Shown one piece after another: positions 10,028 through 17,465 of a stretch of DNA of 64,000 nucleotides (positions within the stretch are counted from its first letter, which is position 1; every line of letters begins with the position of its first letter). This stretch comes from an uncultured Tateyamaria sp. GTDB lineage: Bacteria; Pseudomonadota; Alphaproteobacteria; Rhodobacterales; Rhodobacteraceae. Location: positions 1,060,501-1,124,500 of the forward strand of contig NZ_CANNES010000001.1 in assembly GCF_947503705.1 (NCBI RefSeq), in the 5' to 3' direction. The notes beneath the pieces were generated by a model. That model saw only the letters and a program-made list of their open reading frames with translations. It was not told where the DNA came from and made no database searches. The translations under genes and the position numbers were made by a program.

Positions 10028-10041
10028 TTGACCCAGATCAA
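10028..10041. promoter_or_regulatory. FNR box 2 upstream of ccoN
   Basis: TTGACCCAGATCAA fits TTGA-N6-TCAA exactly and lies 101 bases before the ccoN ATG. Its centre is 32 bases from that of box 1, which is three helical turns, so two FnrL dimers could sit on the same face of the DNA. Confidence 0.85.
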
Positions 10042-10142
10042 AGACCCATCCCCTCCGTCAGTCCAAAAGAGCACATCGAAACAAGGAGGTGCCCGCCCGG
10101 AATCGGTTTCAAATGGGTATCTTGATAAGAAGGGAACGCAAT

Positions 10143-11744
10143 ATGGCACAGATGATAAAGCTGATTGCGCTGGGTTTGATCACATTGTGCGCGATGATCG
10201 CGGCAAACCACGCGCGCGATATAGCTTACCAGCTGCACGCCATCCTGATCATGTTGATCGCGGGTGGTATGTTTTTGTGGCAGGTCCGCCGCACGGGTGA
10301 AGACGTCACACCCGCACCGATGAACGAATATCATGACGGGGTGATCCGGGCGGGAGTAATCGCCACTGCCTTTTGGGGCATCGCAGGCTTTCTGGTCGGC
10401 GTTGTCATCGCGTTCCAACTGGCTTTTCCGGTGCTCAACTTTGACTGGGCCCAGGGCTATACGAACTTTGGCCGCTTGCGGCCCTTGCACACATCGGCTG
10501 TCATCTTTGCCTTTGGGGGCAACGCGCTGATCGCGTCGTCCTTCTTTATCGTCCAGCGCACCTGTGCCGCGCGGCTTTGGGGCGGTAACCTGGCGTGGTT
10601 CGTGTTCTGGGGATACCAGCTCTTTATCGTGCTGGCCGCCACCGGCTATTTGCTGGGCGGCACCCAATCCAAGGAATATGCCGAACCTGAATGGTATATC
10701 GACATCTGGCTGACCATCGTTTGGGTCGCGTATCTGGCGGTGTTTGTCGGCACGCTGATCAAGCGCCGCGAGCCGCATATCTATGTGGCCAACTGGTTTT
10801 TGCTCAGCTTCATCGTCACCGTGGCGATGCTGCACCTGCTCAACAACCTTTCCATCCCGGTCAGCATCTACGGCTCCAAGTCCGTCCAGGTCTTTAGCGG
10901 GGTACAGGATGCGATGGTGCAGTGGTGGTATGGGCACAACGCTGTGGGCTTCTTCCTGACTGCCGGTTTCCTCGGGATGATGTACTATTTCATTCCCAAG
11001 CAAGCCGAGCGGCCAGTGTTCAGCTACAAACTGTCCATCATCCACTTCTGGGCGTTGATCTTCTTGTATATCTGGGCGGGTCCGCACCACTTGCACTACA
11101 CGGCACTGCCCGACTGGGCCTCGACGCTTGGCATGGTGTTCTCGATCATCCTGTGGATGCCCTCCTGGGGTGGCATGATCAACGGTCTGATGACCCTGCA
11201 AGGGGCGTGGGACAAGCTGCGGACCGATCCGGTCATCCGGATGATGGTGACCAGCCTCGCGTTCTACGGCATGTCCACATTCGAGGGGCCGATGATGTCG
11301 ATCCGGGCGGTCAACAGCCTCAGCCACTACACCGACTGGACCATTGGCCACGTGCATTCCGGTGCACTGGGGTGGAATGGGTTGATCACTTTCGGCGCGC
11401 TCTACTACCTGACGCCGGTGCTGTGGAAACGCGAGCGGCTCTACAGCCTCAGCCTTGTCTCCTGGCACTTCTGGTTCGCCACGATCGGGATCGTTCTTTA
11501 CGCGTCCTCGATGTGGGTCACCGGCATCATGGAAGGGCTGATGTGGCGTGAAGTCGATGCAAACGGGTTCCTCGTGAACAGCTTTGCCGACACCGTGAGC
11601 GCCAAGTTCCCGATGTATGTTGTGCGCGGTCTGGGCGGGGTTCTGTTCCTCGCTGGCGCCTGCGTGATGTGCTATAACCTCTGGATGACTGTGAAAGCAT
11701 CGCCTGCCAAGGCACCGCTTTCCACAGCTGTCCCTGCTGAATAA
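10143..11744 (+). CDS. ccoN: cbb3-type cytochrome c oxidase subunit I
   Basis: A 533-residue catalytic subunit of the high-affinity cbb3 oxidase, with about 12 membrane segments. Conserved His positions are visible in [19 protein letters not shown] (low-spin haem), [10 protein letters not shown] (the CuB region) and [11 protein letters not shown] near the C-terminal third. The ATG at 10143 lies just after AGAAGGGA. An in-frame start at 10089 would add 18 residues that do not look like part of the family. It is the first gene of ccoNOQP, controlled by the two upstream FNR boxes, and reduces oxygen to water in the inner membrane. Confidence 0.95.
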   Translation: MAQMIKLIALGLITLCAMIAANHARDIAYQLHAILIMLIAGGMFLWQVRRTGEDVTPAPMNEYHDGVIRAGVIATAFWGIAGFLVGVVIAFQLAFPVLNFDWAQGYTNFGRLRPLHTSAVIFAFGGNALIASSFFIVQRTCAARLWGGNLAWFVFWGYQLFIVLAATGYLLGGTQSKEYAEPEWYIDIWLTIVWVAYLAVFVGTLIKRREPHIYVANWFLLSFIVTVAMLHLLNNLSIPVSIYGSKSVQVFSGVQDAMVQWWYGHNAVGFFLTAGFLGMMYYFIPKQAERPVFSYKLSIIHFWALIFLYIWAGPHHLHYTALPDWASTLGMVFSIILWMPSWGGMINGLMTLQGAWDKLRTDPVIRMMVTSLAFYGMSTFEGPMMSIRAVNSLSHYTDWTIGHVHSGALGWNGLITFGALYYLTPVLWKRERLYSLSLVSWHFWFATIGIVLYASSMWVTGIMEGLMWREVDANGFLVNSFADTVSAKFPMYVVRGLGGVLFLAGACVMCYNLWMTVKASPAKAPLSTAVPAE

Positions 11745-11755
11745 CGGAGGGACCA

Positions 11756-12481
11756 ATGGGTATTCTCGACAGACACAAGATCCTTGAACGCAACGCAACC
11801 CTGCTGCTGATCTTCAGCTTTCTGGTGGTGACAATCGGGGGGCTGGTACAGATCGTGCCGCTTTTCTACCTCGAAAACACCATCGAGGAAGTCGAAGGCG
11901 TGCGGCCCTATTCCCCGCTCGAACTGGCAGGGCGCGACATCTACATTCGCGAGGGCTGCTATGTGTGCCACAGCCAGATGATCCGGCCCATGCGGGACGA
12001 GGTCGAACGCTATGGCCACTACTCGCTGGCAGCAGAGTCCATGTACGACCACCCCTTCCAATGGGGATCGAAACGTACGGGGCCTGATCTGGCCCGCGTC
12101 GGGGGGCGGTATTCGGACGATTGGCACCTCGTGCACCTGCGCGATCCACAAGCGGTGGTGCCGGAATCGGTCATGCCAAAATACGGATTTCTGGAACAAA
12201 CCCTGATCGAGGGCGAGCATATCAAAGAGCTGTTGGCCACGCACAAGCTGGTTGGCGTGCCCTACACGGACGAGATGATTGACCTGGCGCAGCGCGACTT
12301 CCGCGACCAGGCCGATCCCGACAGCGATTTTGACGGCCTTCTCGAACGCTACCCGGGCGCGCAGGTGCGCAACTTTGACGGGGCCGCCGGGGTGTCCGAG
12401 GCCGACGCGCTCATCGCCTATCTGCAAATGCTGGGCACTTTGGTCGACTTCTCGACCTTCATCGCAGATGCAAGCCGGTAA
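11756..12481 (+). CDS. ccoO: cbb3-type cytochrome c oxidase subunit II
   Basis: A 241-residue mono-haem cytochrome c anchored by one membrane helix (about residues 17-38). The haem site CYVCH is at residues 68-72, followed by SQMIRP, which is typical of CcoO. The family's usual length is about 240, so it appears complete. It passes electrons from CcoP to CcoN on the periplasmic side. It starts 11 bases after ccoN behind a GGAGG ribosome site. Confidence 0.95.
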   Translation: MGILDRHKILERNATLLLIFSFLVVTIGGLVQIVPLFYLENTIEEVEGVRPYSPLELAGRDIYIREGCYVCHSQMIRPMRDEVERYGHYSLAAESMYDHPFQWGSKRTGPDLARVGGRYSDDWHLVHLRDPQAVVPESVMPKYGFLEQTLIEGEHIKELLATHKLVGVPYTDEMIDLAQRDFRDQADPDSDFDGLLERYPGAQVRNFDGAAGVSEADALIAYLQMLGTLVDFSTFIADASR

Positions 12482-12492
12482 GGAGAACGATT

Positions 12493-12678
12493 ATGGATAC
12501 CTATAGCATGCTGCGCGAATTTGCCGACAGTTGGATGCTCTTGGTGCTGTTTACGATCTTTGTGGGGGTGTTCCTTTGGGTCATCCGTCCGGGGTCAAGC
12601 GCGATACACCGCGACACTGCCGCCATCCCTTTCCGCAACGATGATGCCCCCATGGGTCCAGAGGAGGACCAGAGATGA
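12493..12678 (+). CDS. ccoQ: cbb3 oxidase small subunit CcoQ
   Basis: A 61-residue single-span membrane protein (helix about residues 14-32) with a hydrophilic tail ending in GPEEDQR. It matches CcoQ in size, topology and position between ccoO and ccoP. CcoQ stabilises the complex and has been linked to redox signalling in Rhodobacter. Its stop overlaps the ccoP start by 4 bases. Confidence 0.88.
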   Translation: MDTYSMLREFADSWMLLVLFTIFVGVFLWVIRPGSSAIHRDTAAIPFRNDDAPMGPEEDQR

Positions 12679-13535
12679 GCAAGCAAACCGAACAAGACAA
12701 TGACGTCGGCACCACCGGTCACGAATGGGACGGCATCGAAGAGCTGAACAACCCTCTGCCGCGGTGGTGGCTCTGGTGCTTTTACCTGACGATCATCTGG
12801 GGGATCGGGTACACCATCGCCTATCCCGCCTGGCCAATGATCAACAAGGCGACGGCCGGGGTGCTTGGGTACTCAACCCGTGCCGAAGTGGCCGAGGAAA
12901 TCGCCGCTGTTGCCACAGCCAACGGGCCGATCAACGCCCGGCTTGAGGCGGCGGAACTGACCGACGTGCGGGCCGATGCGGACCTGATGCAATACGCCAC
13001 CTCGGCGGGCGGGGCCGTCTACCGGACGTGGTGCACCCAGTGCCACGGCTCAGGCGCTGCGGGCGCCGTGGGGTTCCCGAACCTCTTGGATGACGACTGG
13101 CTTTGGGGTGGGGATATCGAAAACATCTACCTCACCATCGCCCACGGTATCCGCAACGAGGAAGACCTCGATAGCCGTTATTCCGAGATGCCCGCCTATG
13201 GCGAGATTTTCGAGGACGGGGAAATCGCCTCGGTGGTCCAATACGTCAAATCGCTGTCTGGCACGCCCGATGACGCGACGCTGGTGCCAGCGGGTCAGGA
13301 ACTCTTCCTCGACAACTGTGCCGCCTGTCACGGCGAAAACGGGATGGGCGATCAGGATCTGGGCGCGCCCAACTTGACGGATGCAATCTGGCTTTATGGT
13401 GGGGACACCGACACGCTGACCGAAACCATCACTTACAGCCGCTATGGCGTGATGCCGCCTTGGCAGTCGCGTCTGTCGGAGGCTGAAATTCGCGCTGTCT
13501 CACTCTATGTGCACAGTCGCGGCGGGGGGCAGTAA
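12675..13535 (+). CDS. ccoP: cbb3-type cytochrome c oxidase subunit III (di-haem)
   Basis: A 286-residue di-haem cytochrome c. The N-terminus has the CcoP hallmark EWDGIEELNNPLPRWW before a membrane helix (about residues 31-50). Haem sites are CTQCH (residues 120-124) and CAACH (215-219). It accepts electrons from soluble or anchored cytochromes and hands them to CcoO. It is the last gene of the structural operon and is followed by a strong terminator. Confidence 0.95.
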   Translation: MSKQTEQDNDVGTTGHEWDGIEELNNPLPRWWLWCFYLTIIWGIGYTIAYPAWPMINKATAGVLGYSTRAEVAEEIAAVATANGPINARLEAAELTDVRADADLMQYATSAGGAVYRTWCTQCHGSGAAGAVGFPNLLDDDWLWGGDIENIYLTIAHGIRNEEDLDSRYSEMPAYGEIFEDGEIASVVQYVKSLSGTPDDATLVPAGQELFLDNCAACHGENGMGDQDLGAPNLTDAIWLYGGDTDTLTETITYSRYGVMPPWQSRLSEAEIRAVSLYVHSRGGGQ

Positions 13536-13543
13536 CTCCGCAT

Positions 13544-13580
13544 GTGCGCGGCCCGGGGGGAGAGCTGGGCCGCGCACTTT
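13544..13580. terminator. Bidirectional-looking terminator after ccoP
   Basis: An 11-base perfect stem (GTGCGCGGCCC at 13544-13554 and GGGCCGCGCAC at 13567-13577) is followed by TTT. It sits between the convergent ccoP and the isochorismatase-like gene, so it can end transcripts from both sides. The T run is short. Confidence 0.75.
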
Positions 13581-13587
13581 GCTGATC

Positions 13588-14136
13588 TCAGGCGCCTAGA
13601 TCGTCCACGGTTCGGACAGCGGCATAGGCACCGACCAGCGCACCCATAAAGGCCGCGTGGACCTGATCCGCGCTAAGGTCCTGACCGCCAAAGATGACGG
13701 GTTTTGCCGCACAGGCATCTTCGATCACCTCAATGTTGTAGCCCAGATCACGGCCCGCCCGCGCGGTGGCATCAATGCACATATTGCTCATTGCGCCCAC
13801 AAGGCGGATATCCGTCACCCCAAGGGCGCGCAGATGCGCATCAAGGCCCGTGTTGTGAAAGCTGTTGGGCCGGTCCTTGGTGATCACCGGCTCGCCGTCC
13901 TTGGGCGTCACTGTGGCGTTGATCTCGCCGCCATAAGTGCCTGCCACCAGAAACGGAGCGCCGGGGGCGGCCTGATGCTGGATATGGACGATTTCCAGCC
14001 CCTCGGCCCGTGCGTGTGCCAGTACACGCGCGGCATTGGCCGCAGCGGCATCCATCTGGGGCAAAGTCCATGTGCCCCCGTCAAAATAGTCGTTCTGGAT
14101 ATCCACCAGCACCAATACGGTTTTTGTCATCGTCAT
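13588..14136 (-). CDS. Isochorismatase-like cysteine hydrolase
   Basis: A 182-residue protein of the isochorismatase/nicotinamidase superfamily. The catalytic Asp-Lys-Cys triad is visible as Asp12 (VDIQNDYF), Lys87 (TKDRPNSF) and Cys120 (AMSNMCIDATAR). The length fits stand-alone hydrolases that act on amides, carbamates or aryl esters. The substrate cannot be read from the sequence. It is the last gene of a small reverse-strand unit (42-residue ORF, 3-TM protein, this gene) that splits ccoNOQP from ccoGHIS and faces a LysR regulator. Confidence 0.85.
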   Translation of the reverse strand: MTMTKTVLVLVDIQNDYFDGGTWTLPQMDAAAANAARVLAHARAEGLEIVHIQHQAAPGAPFLVAGTYGGEINATVTPKDGEPVITKDRPNSFHNTGLDAHLRALGVTDIRLVGAMSNMCIDATARAGRDLGYNIEVIEDACAAKPVIFGGQDLSADQVHAAFMGALVGAYAAVRTVDDLGA

Positions 14137-14168
14137 TTCTTTCCTGACTAACCGGCCAAAAGACCATC

Positions 14169-14429
14169 TTATATTGTGGTCATCAGACCAACAAACATCG
14201 CTGCCATCGCCACGATATGGATGAGCATGATGGCCCGGTCATTCCAACGCATACCCACGATAAACCACCCCGCAATGCCCAGCACAAAGAACCACAGGTT
14301 CAGGGGGGTCACCCCCATCGCGGTCGCCCCGTATCCGAGGATTTGCGCGACAGAGGCCCCCCATTTGATGGCGTCCGTGGACAGAGCCCTATTCAGAACC
14401 CGGCTCACAGCTTGCTCAGATCGATGCAT
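14169..14429 (-). CDS. Small three-helix membrane protein (SemiSWEET-like pattern)
   Basis: Starting at the ATG at 14429 gives 86 residues with three membrane segments. An in-frame GTG at 14453 would add eight. The arrangement LNLWFFVLGIAGW then VGMRWNDRAIMLIHI resembles SemiSWEET half-transporters, which are three-helix proteins of about 90 residues with an LW...W...G..ND..I pattern after a conserved Pro. I cannot confirm this without a profile search. It could equally be one of the uncharacterised Rhodobacterales membrane families. Its start lies inside the end of the 42-residue ORF upstream, so the two are probably translated together. Confidence 0.6.
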   Translation of the reverse strand: MHRSEQAVSRVLNRALSTDAIKWGASVAQILGYGATAMGVTPLNLWFFVLGIAGWFIVGMRWNDRAIMLIHIVAMAAMFVGLMTTI

Positions 14430-14533
14430 TTGCGTGTGGTCGGGTGCCACCACCGGCGGCCCTTGATCTCGACGGGTGTGCAGCGGCGGTTCCGCGAGGC
14501 GGTCATGAAAGTATGGGCATAGATGTTCAGCAT
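14405..14533 (-). CDS. 42-residue basic ORF of unknown function
   Basis: A short reading frame: MLNIYAHTFM..., ending in CIDLSKL. It begins at 14533 behind a good GGAG site 8 bases upstream and overlaps the start of the 3-TM protein by 25 bases. It is rich in Arg, Lys, Trp and His (KGRRWWHPTTRK). I recognise no family. Support comes from the ribosome site, the coupling to the next gene and its position as first gene divergent from a LysR regulator. It may be a leader peptide rather than a functional protein. Confidence 0.5.
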   Translation of the reverse strand: MLNIYAHTFMTASRNRRCTPVEIKGRRWWHPTTRKCIDLSKL

Positions 14534-14635
14534 GGTTCTATCTCCGCTTTGTCTCTTGTTTGCCTCATGAATATTGCGTTTCGCGGCGAAAAATGCGACT
14601 CAATTGGAATGCTGATGTGTAAGTTTGGATAACAT

Positions 14636-15517
14636 ATGGAATGGCGTGACATCCCCCCGCTGGCCGCCTTGCGTGCCTTTGCGGCTTTTAACGAGAGCGG
14701 CAGCGTCGTCGCCGCAGGGGAAGCTCTGGGCGTCAGCCATGCAGCGATCAGCCAGCAATTGCGCGCGCTTGAGGAACATCTGGGCGTGACCCTCTTCGAC
14801 CGCTCGGGTCGCGCGATGCAGTTGACGCCTGACGGCGACATCCTGGCCCAGGGCTGCGCCGACGGCTTTGCCAGCATCGCACGGGCCGTGGCCCTCGTGA
14901 CGGGGGCCGAGGCAACGCGCCCCTTGCACATCTCGCCCACGCCCAGCTTTGCCGCCGCCTGGCTGATGCCCCGGCTGGCCGAATTTCGCGCGCTGCATCC
15001 CGAGATCAACATCGTGCTCAACCCGACAGCGGAAAAGGTGGCGCTGACCCCGGGCGGTGTCGACCTGTCGATCCGTTACGGCGCAGGTCAATGGCCGGGG
15101 GTCGAGGCGACGCTGCTGGTCGAAACCAACATGGTTGTGGTGGGTGCTCCGTCCCTGATCGACTGCTGCGACACCAGCACACCCGAAGCGCTTAGCCTGT
15201 TCCCATGGTTGGACGAGGTTTGCACCAGCGAAAGCAGCGAATGGCTGCGCGCGCGGGGCGTGGCCGAGGGCAATCGGGGCGGCTTTATCCAGATGCCCGG
15301 CAACCTTTTGCTGGATGGGGCGCGTGATGGTCAGGGGCTGGCCGTGACCGTGCGCAATTTCGTCGAGGCTGACATTCGCGCAGGCCGCCTTGTGGTCCTG
15401 CAACAAGACGACACACCGGGCATGGGCTACCACCTCGTCACACGCCCCGGCATTCAACGCCCGCCCCTGCGCAGTTTCTTGAAATGGATCAAGAAAGCCG
15501 CCCGTGACTTGACCTGA
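14636..15517 (+). CDS. LysR-type transcription regulator (GcvA-like)
   Basis: A 293-residue LysR regulator. The N-terminal winged helix-turn-helix (about residues 8-65) contains ESGSVVAAGEALGVSHAAIS. The effector domain starts LHISPTPSFAAAWLMPRLAEF, as in the GcvA/AmpR subgroup. It is divergent from the 42-residue ORF, 3-TM protein and hydrolase unit across a 102-base gap, so it probably controls that unit. No effector can be deduced. Its stop codon lies inside the FNR box that serves ccoG. Confidence 0.85.
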   Translation: MEWRDIPPLAALRAFAAFNESGSVVAAGEALGVSHAAISQQLRALEEHLGVTLFDRSGRAMQLTPDGDILAQGCADGFASIARAVALVTGAEATRPLHISPTPSFAAAWLMPRLAEFRALHPEINIVLNPTAEKVALTPGGVDLSIRYGAGQWPGVEATLLVETNMVVVGAPSLIDCCDTSTPEALSLFPWLDEVCTSESSEWLRARGVAEGNRGGFIQMPGNLLLDGARDGQGLAVTVRNFVEADIRAGRLVVLQQDDTPGMGYHLVTRPGIQRPPLRSFLKWIKKAARDLT

Positions 15518-15522
15518 GTCAA
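15509..15522. promoter_or_regulatory. FNR box upstream of ccoG
   Basis: TTGACCTGAGTCAA is a perfect TTGA-N6-TCAA site centred 66 bases before the TTG start of ccoG. The TGA inside it is the stop codon of the upstream LysR gene. It implies that ccoGHIS has its own low-oxygen promoter, separate from that of ccoNOQP. Confidence 0.85.
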
Positions 15523-15580
15523 AGTGCATGATGGCGCTATCCGTCACAACGGGATCAACTGAACCTGACGAGGTCACCCA

Positions 15581-17008
15581 TTGTCCGACAACGCGCCTGC
15601 GCCCAGCCTTTACGCCGCTCGTGAACCGATCTTTCCCAAGCGGGTATCCGGCCATTACCGGAACCTGAAATGGATCATCATGGCGGTGACATTGGGCATC
15701 TATTACCTCTTGCCCTGGATCCGCTGGGACCGGGGCGATGCCTTGCCCGATCAGGCCGTCCTTCTCGACCTCGCGGGCCGCCGGTTCTACTTCTTCTGGA
15801 TCGAAATTTGGCCCCATGAATTTTACTTCGTCGCGGGCCTCCTGATCATGGCGGGCCTCGGCCTCTTCCTCTTCACCTCTGCACTGGGGCGGGTCTGGTG
15901 CGGCTATGCCTGCCCCCAAACCGTCTGGACAGACCTGTTCATCGCCGTGGAACGCTGGGTCGAGGGCGATCGCAATGCTCGCCTGCGCCTGCACCGGCAG
16001 AAAAAGTGGGACCTGCGCAAGGCCCGGCTCAACATCACCAAATGGACACTGTGGCTGCTGATTGGCCTCGCAACGGGCGGCGCCTGGGTCTTCTACTTTG
16101 CCGATGCGCCCACGCTGGCGCGCGATCTGGTCACGCTGAACGCGGCCCCCGTTGCCTATATCACGATGGCGATCCTGACGGGCACGACGTTTCTGTTCGG
16201 CGGCTTTGCCCGCGAGCAGATCTGCAACTATGCCTGCCCCTGGCCCCGCATCCAGGCCGCCATGATGGACGAAGACACGTTGACTGTCGCCTACCGGCCC
16301 TGGCGGGGCGAGCCGCGCAAACACCACGTGCCCGAAGGCGAAACCCAGGGCGATTGCATCGACTGCATGGCCTGCGTGAACGTGTGCCCCGCAGGCATCG
16401 ACATCCGCGACGGACAACAGCTCGAATGCATCACCTGCGCGCTCTGCATCGACGCCTGCGACGACATCATGGCCAAGATCGGCAAGCCGCGCGGCCTCAT
16501 CGACTACATGGCGCTGACAGACGAACACTCCGAACGGGCGGGCAACGCGCCCAAACCGATCATCAAACACATCCTGCGGCCGCGCACGATCCTCTATACC
16601 GCACTCTGGGCGGCGGTCGGCTTTGCGCTGGTCTTTGCGCTCTTCATCCGCTCCGATCTGGAACTGACGGTGGCACCGGTGCGCAACCCGACCTTCGTCA
16701 CGCTCTCCGATGGCTCCATCCGCAACACCTATGACGTGCGGCTGCGCAACAAGACGGCAGACCCGCAAACCATGCGCCTCTCGGTCAAGGGACACCCCGC
16801 GATCCGGCTCCAGCTTGAAGGGTCGATCTATCAGGCGGTGGACGTGGCCGCCGACGCTACCTTCCTGCAACGGGTCTATCTGGTGGCGCCCAACGGCTCA
16901 GACCCCGCGATCACCGACAGCACAGGGGTGCGGATCTGGGTCGAAACACTGGGCGGGGGCGACCGCGCTTACCGCGACACAACATTCAACGGGAGGGTCC
17001 AACAATGA
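15581..17008 (+). CDS. ccoG: cbb3 oxidase assembly protein CcoG (RdxA/FixG)
   Basis: A 475-residue membrane iron-sulfur protein with about five helices and two ferredoxin-type clusters (CIDCMACVNVCP and CITCALCIDACD). The Cys-Pro motifs YACPQTVW and YACPWPRIQ are the ones linked to cupric reductase activity of CcoG. An Ig-like C-terminal domain follows the last helix. The likely start is a TTG at 15581 with GAGG 7 bases upstream; no ATG or GTG gives a better N-terminus. It helps deliver copper to CuB of the oxidase. It overlaps ccoH by 4 bases. Confidence 0.92.
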   Translation: MSDNAPAPSLYAAREPIFPKRVSGHYRNLKWIIMAVTLGIYYLLPWIRWDRGDALPDQAVLLDLAGRRFYFFWIEIWPHEFYFVAGLLIMAGLGLFLFTSALGRVWCGYACPQTVWTDLFIAVERWVEGDRNARLRLHRQKKWDLRKARLNITKWTLWLLIGLATGGAWVFYFADAPTLARDLVTLNAAPVAYITMAILTGTTFLFGGFAREQICNYACPWPRIQAAMMDEDTLTVAYRPWRGEPRKHHVPEGETQGDCIDCMACVNVCPAGIDIRDGQQLECITCALCIDACDDIMAKIGKPRGLIDYMALTDEHSERAGNAPKPIIKHILRPRTILYTALWAAVGFALVFALFIRSDLELTVAPVRNPTFVTLSDGSIRNTYDVRLRNKTADPQTMRLSVKGHPAIRLQLEGSIYQAVDVAADATFLQRVYLVAPNGSDPAITDSTGVRIWVETLGGGDRAYRDTTFNGRVQQ

Positions 17009-17460
17009 TCCGTGAACTCAAGGGCTGGCACGTGGCCGCCATGTTCTGCACAGGTTTTGGCATCATCATCGCCGTGAACCTGACGCTGGCCTTCAACGCC
17101 GTGGCGACATTCCCGGGGTTGGAGACCAAGAATTCCTACGTGGCCAGCCAGAAATTCGACGCCAACCGCGCCGCGCAACAGGCGCTTGGGTGGACCGTTG
17201 CGGCCACCCACGACAACGGCGCATTGCGCGTGGCCATCACCGATGACGCGGGCGCGCCCGTCCGCACGGCAATGATCGAGGCCCGGGTGGGCCGCGCCAC
17301 CCATGTCGCCGACGACATGACGCCGGAGTTCAGCTTTGACGGCGTGGCCTATACCGCCGCCGCGCCGCTGGCCGACGGGCATTGGCAGGTGCGCCTTTCG
17401 GCCCGTGCGGCGGATGGTACCGTCTTTGCCCAACGCATTCCGCTGCGAGTGGGGGGCTGA
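17005..17460 (+). CDS. ccoH: cbb3 oxidase assembly protein CcoH (FixH)
   Basis: A 151-residue protein with one N-terminal membrane helix (about residues 10-33) and a periplasmic FixH domain. It starts MIRELKGWHVAAMFCTGFGIIIAVN, typical of Rhodobacterales FixH. It takes part in maturation of the cbb3 complex, probably with CcoI. It is coupled to ccoG by a 4-base overlap and lies 5 bases before the ccoI start. Confidence 0.9.
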   Translation: MIRELKGWHVAAMFCTGFGIIIAVNLTLAFNAVATFPGLETKNSYVASQKFDANRAAQQALGWTVAATHDNGALRVAITDDAGAPVRTAMIEARVGRATHVADDMTPEFSFDGVAYTAAAPLADGHWQVRLSARAADGTVFAQRIPLRVGG

Positions 17461-17465
17461 CGCCC

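Noticed and set aside
13536-13587. Possible small ORF in the gap after ccoP
   Set aside because: The gap is filled by an 11-base-stem terminator and has no start with a ribosome site.
14600-16870. A 756-codon reverse-strand open frame opposite the LysR and ccoG genes
   Set aside because: It is antisense to two clearly recognised genes and its composition is the low-complexity His/Gln/Arg pattern of GC-rich shadow frames.
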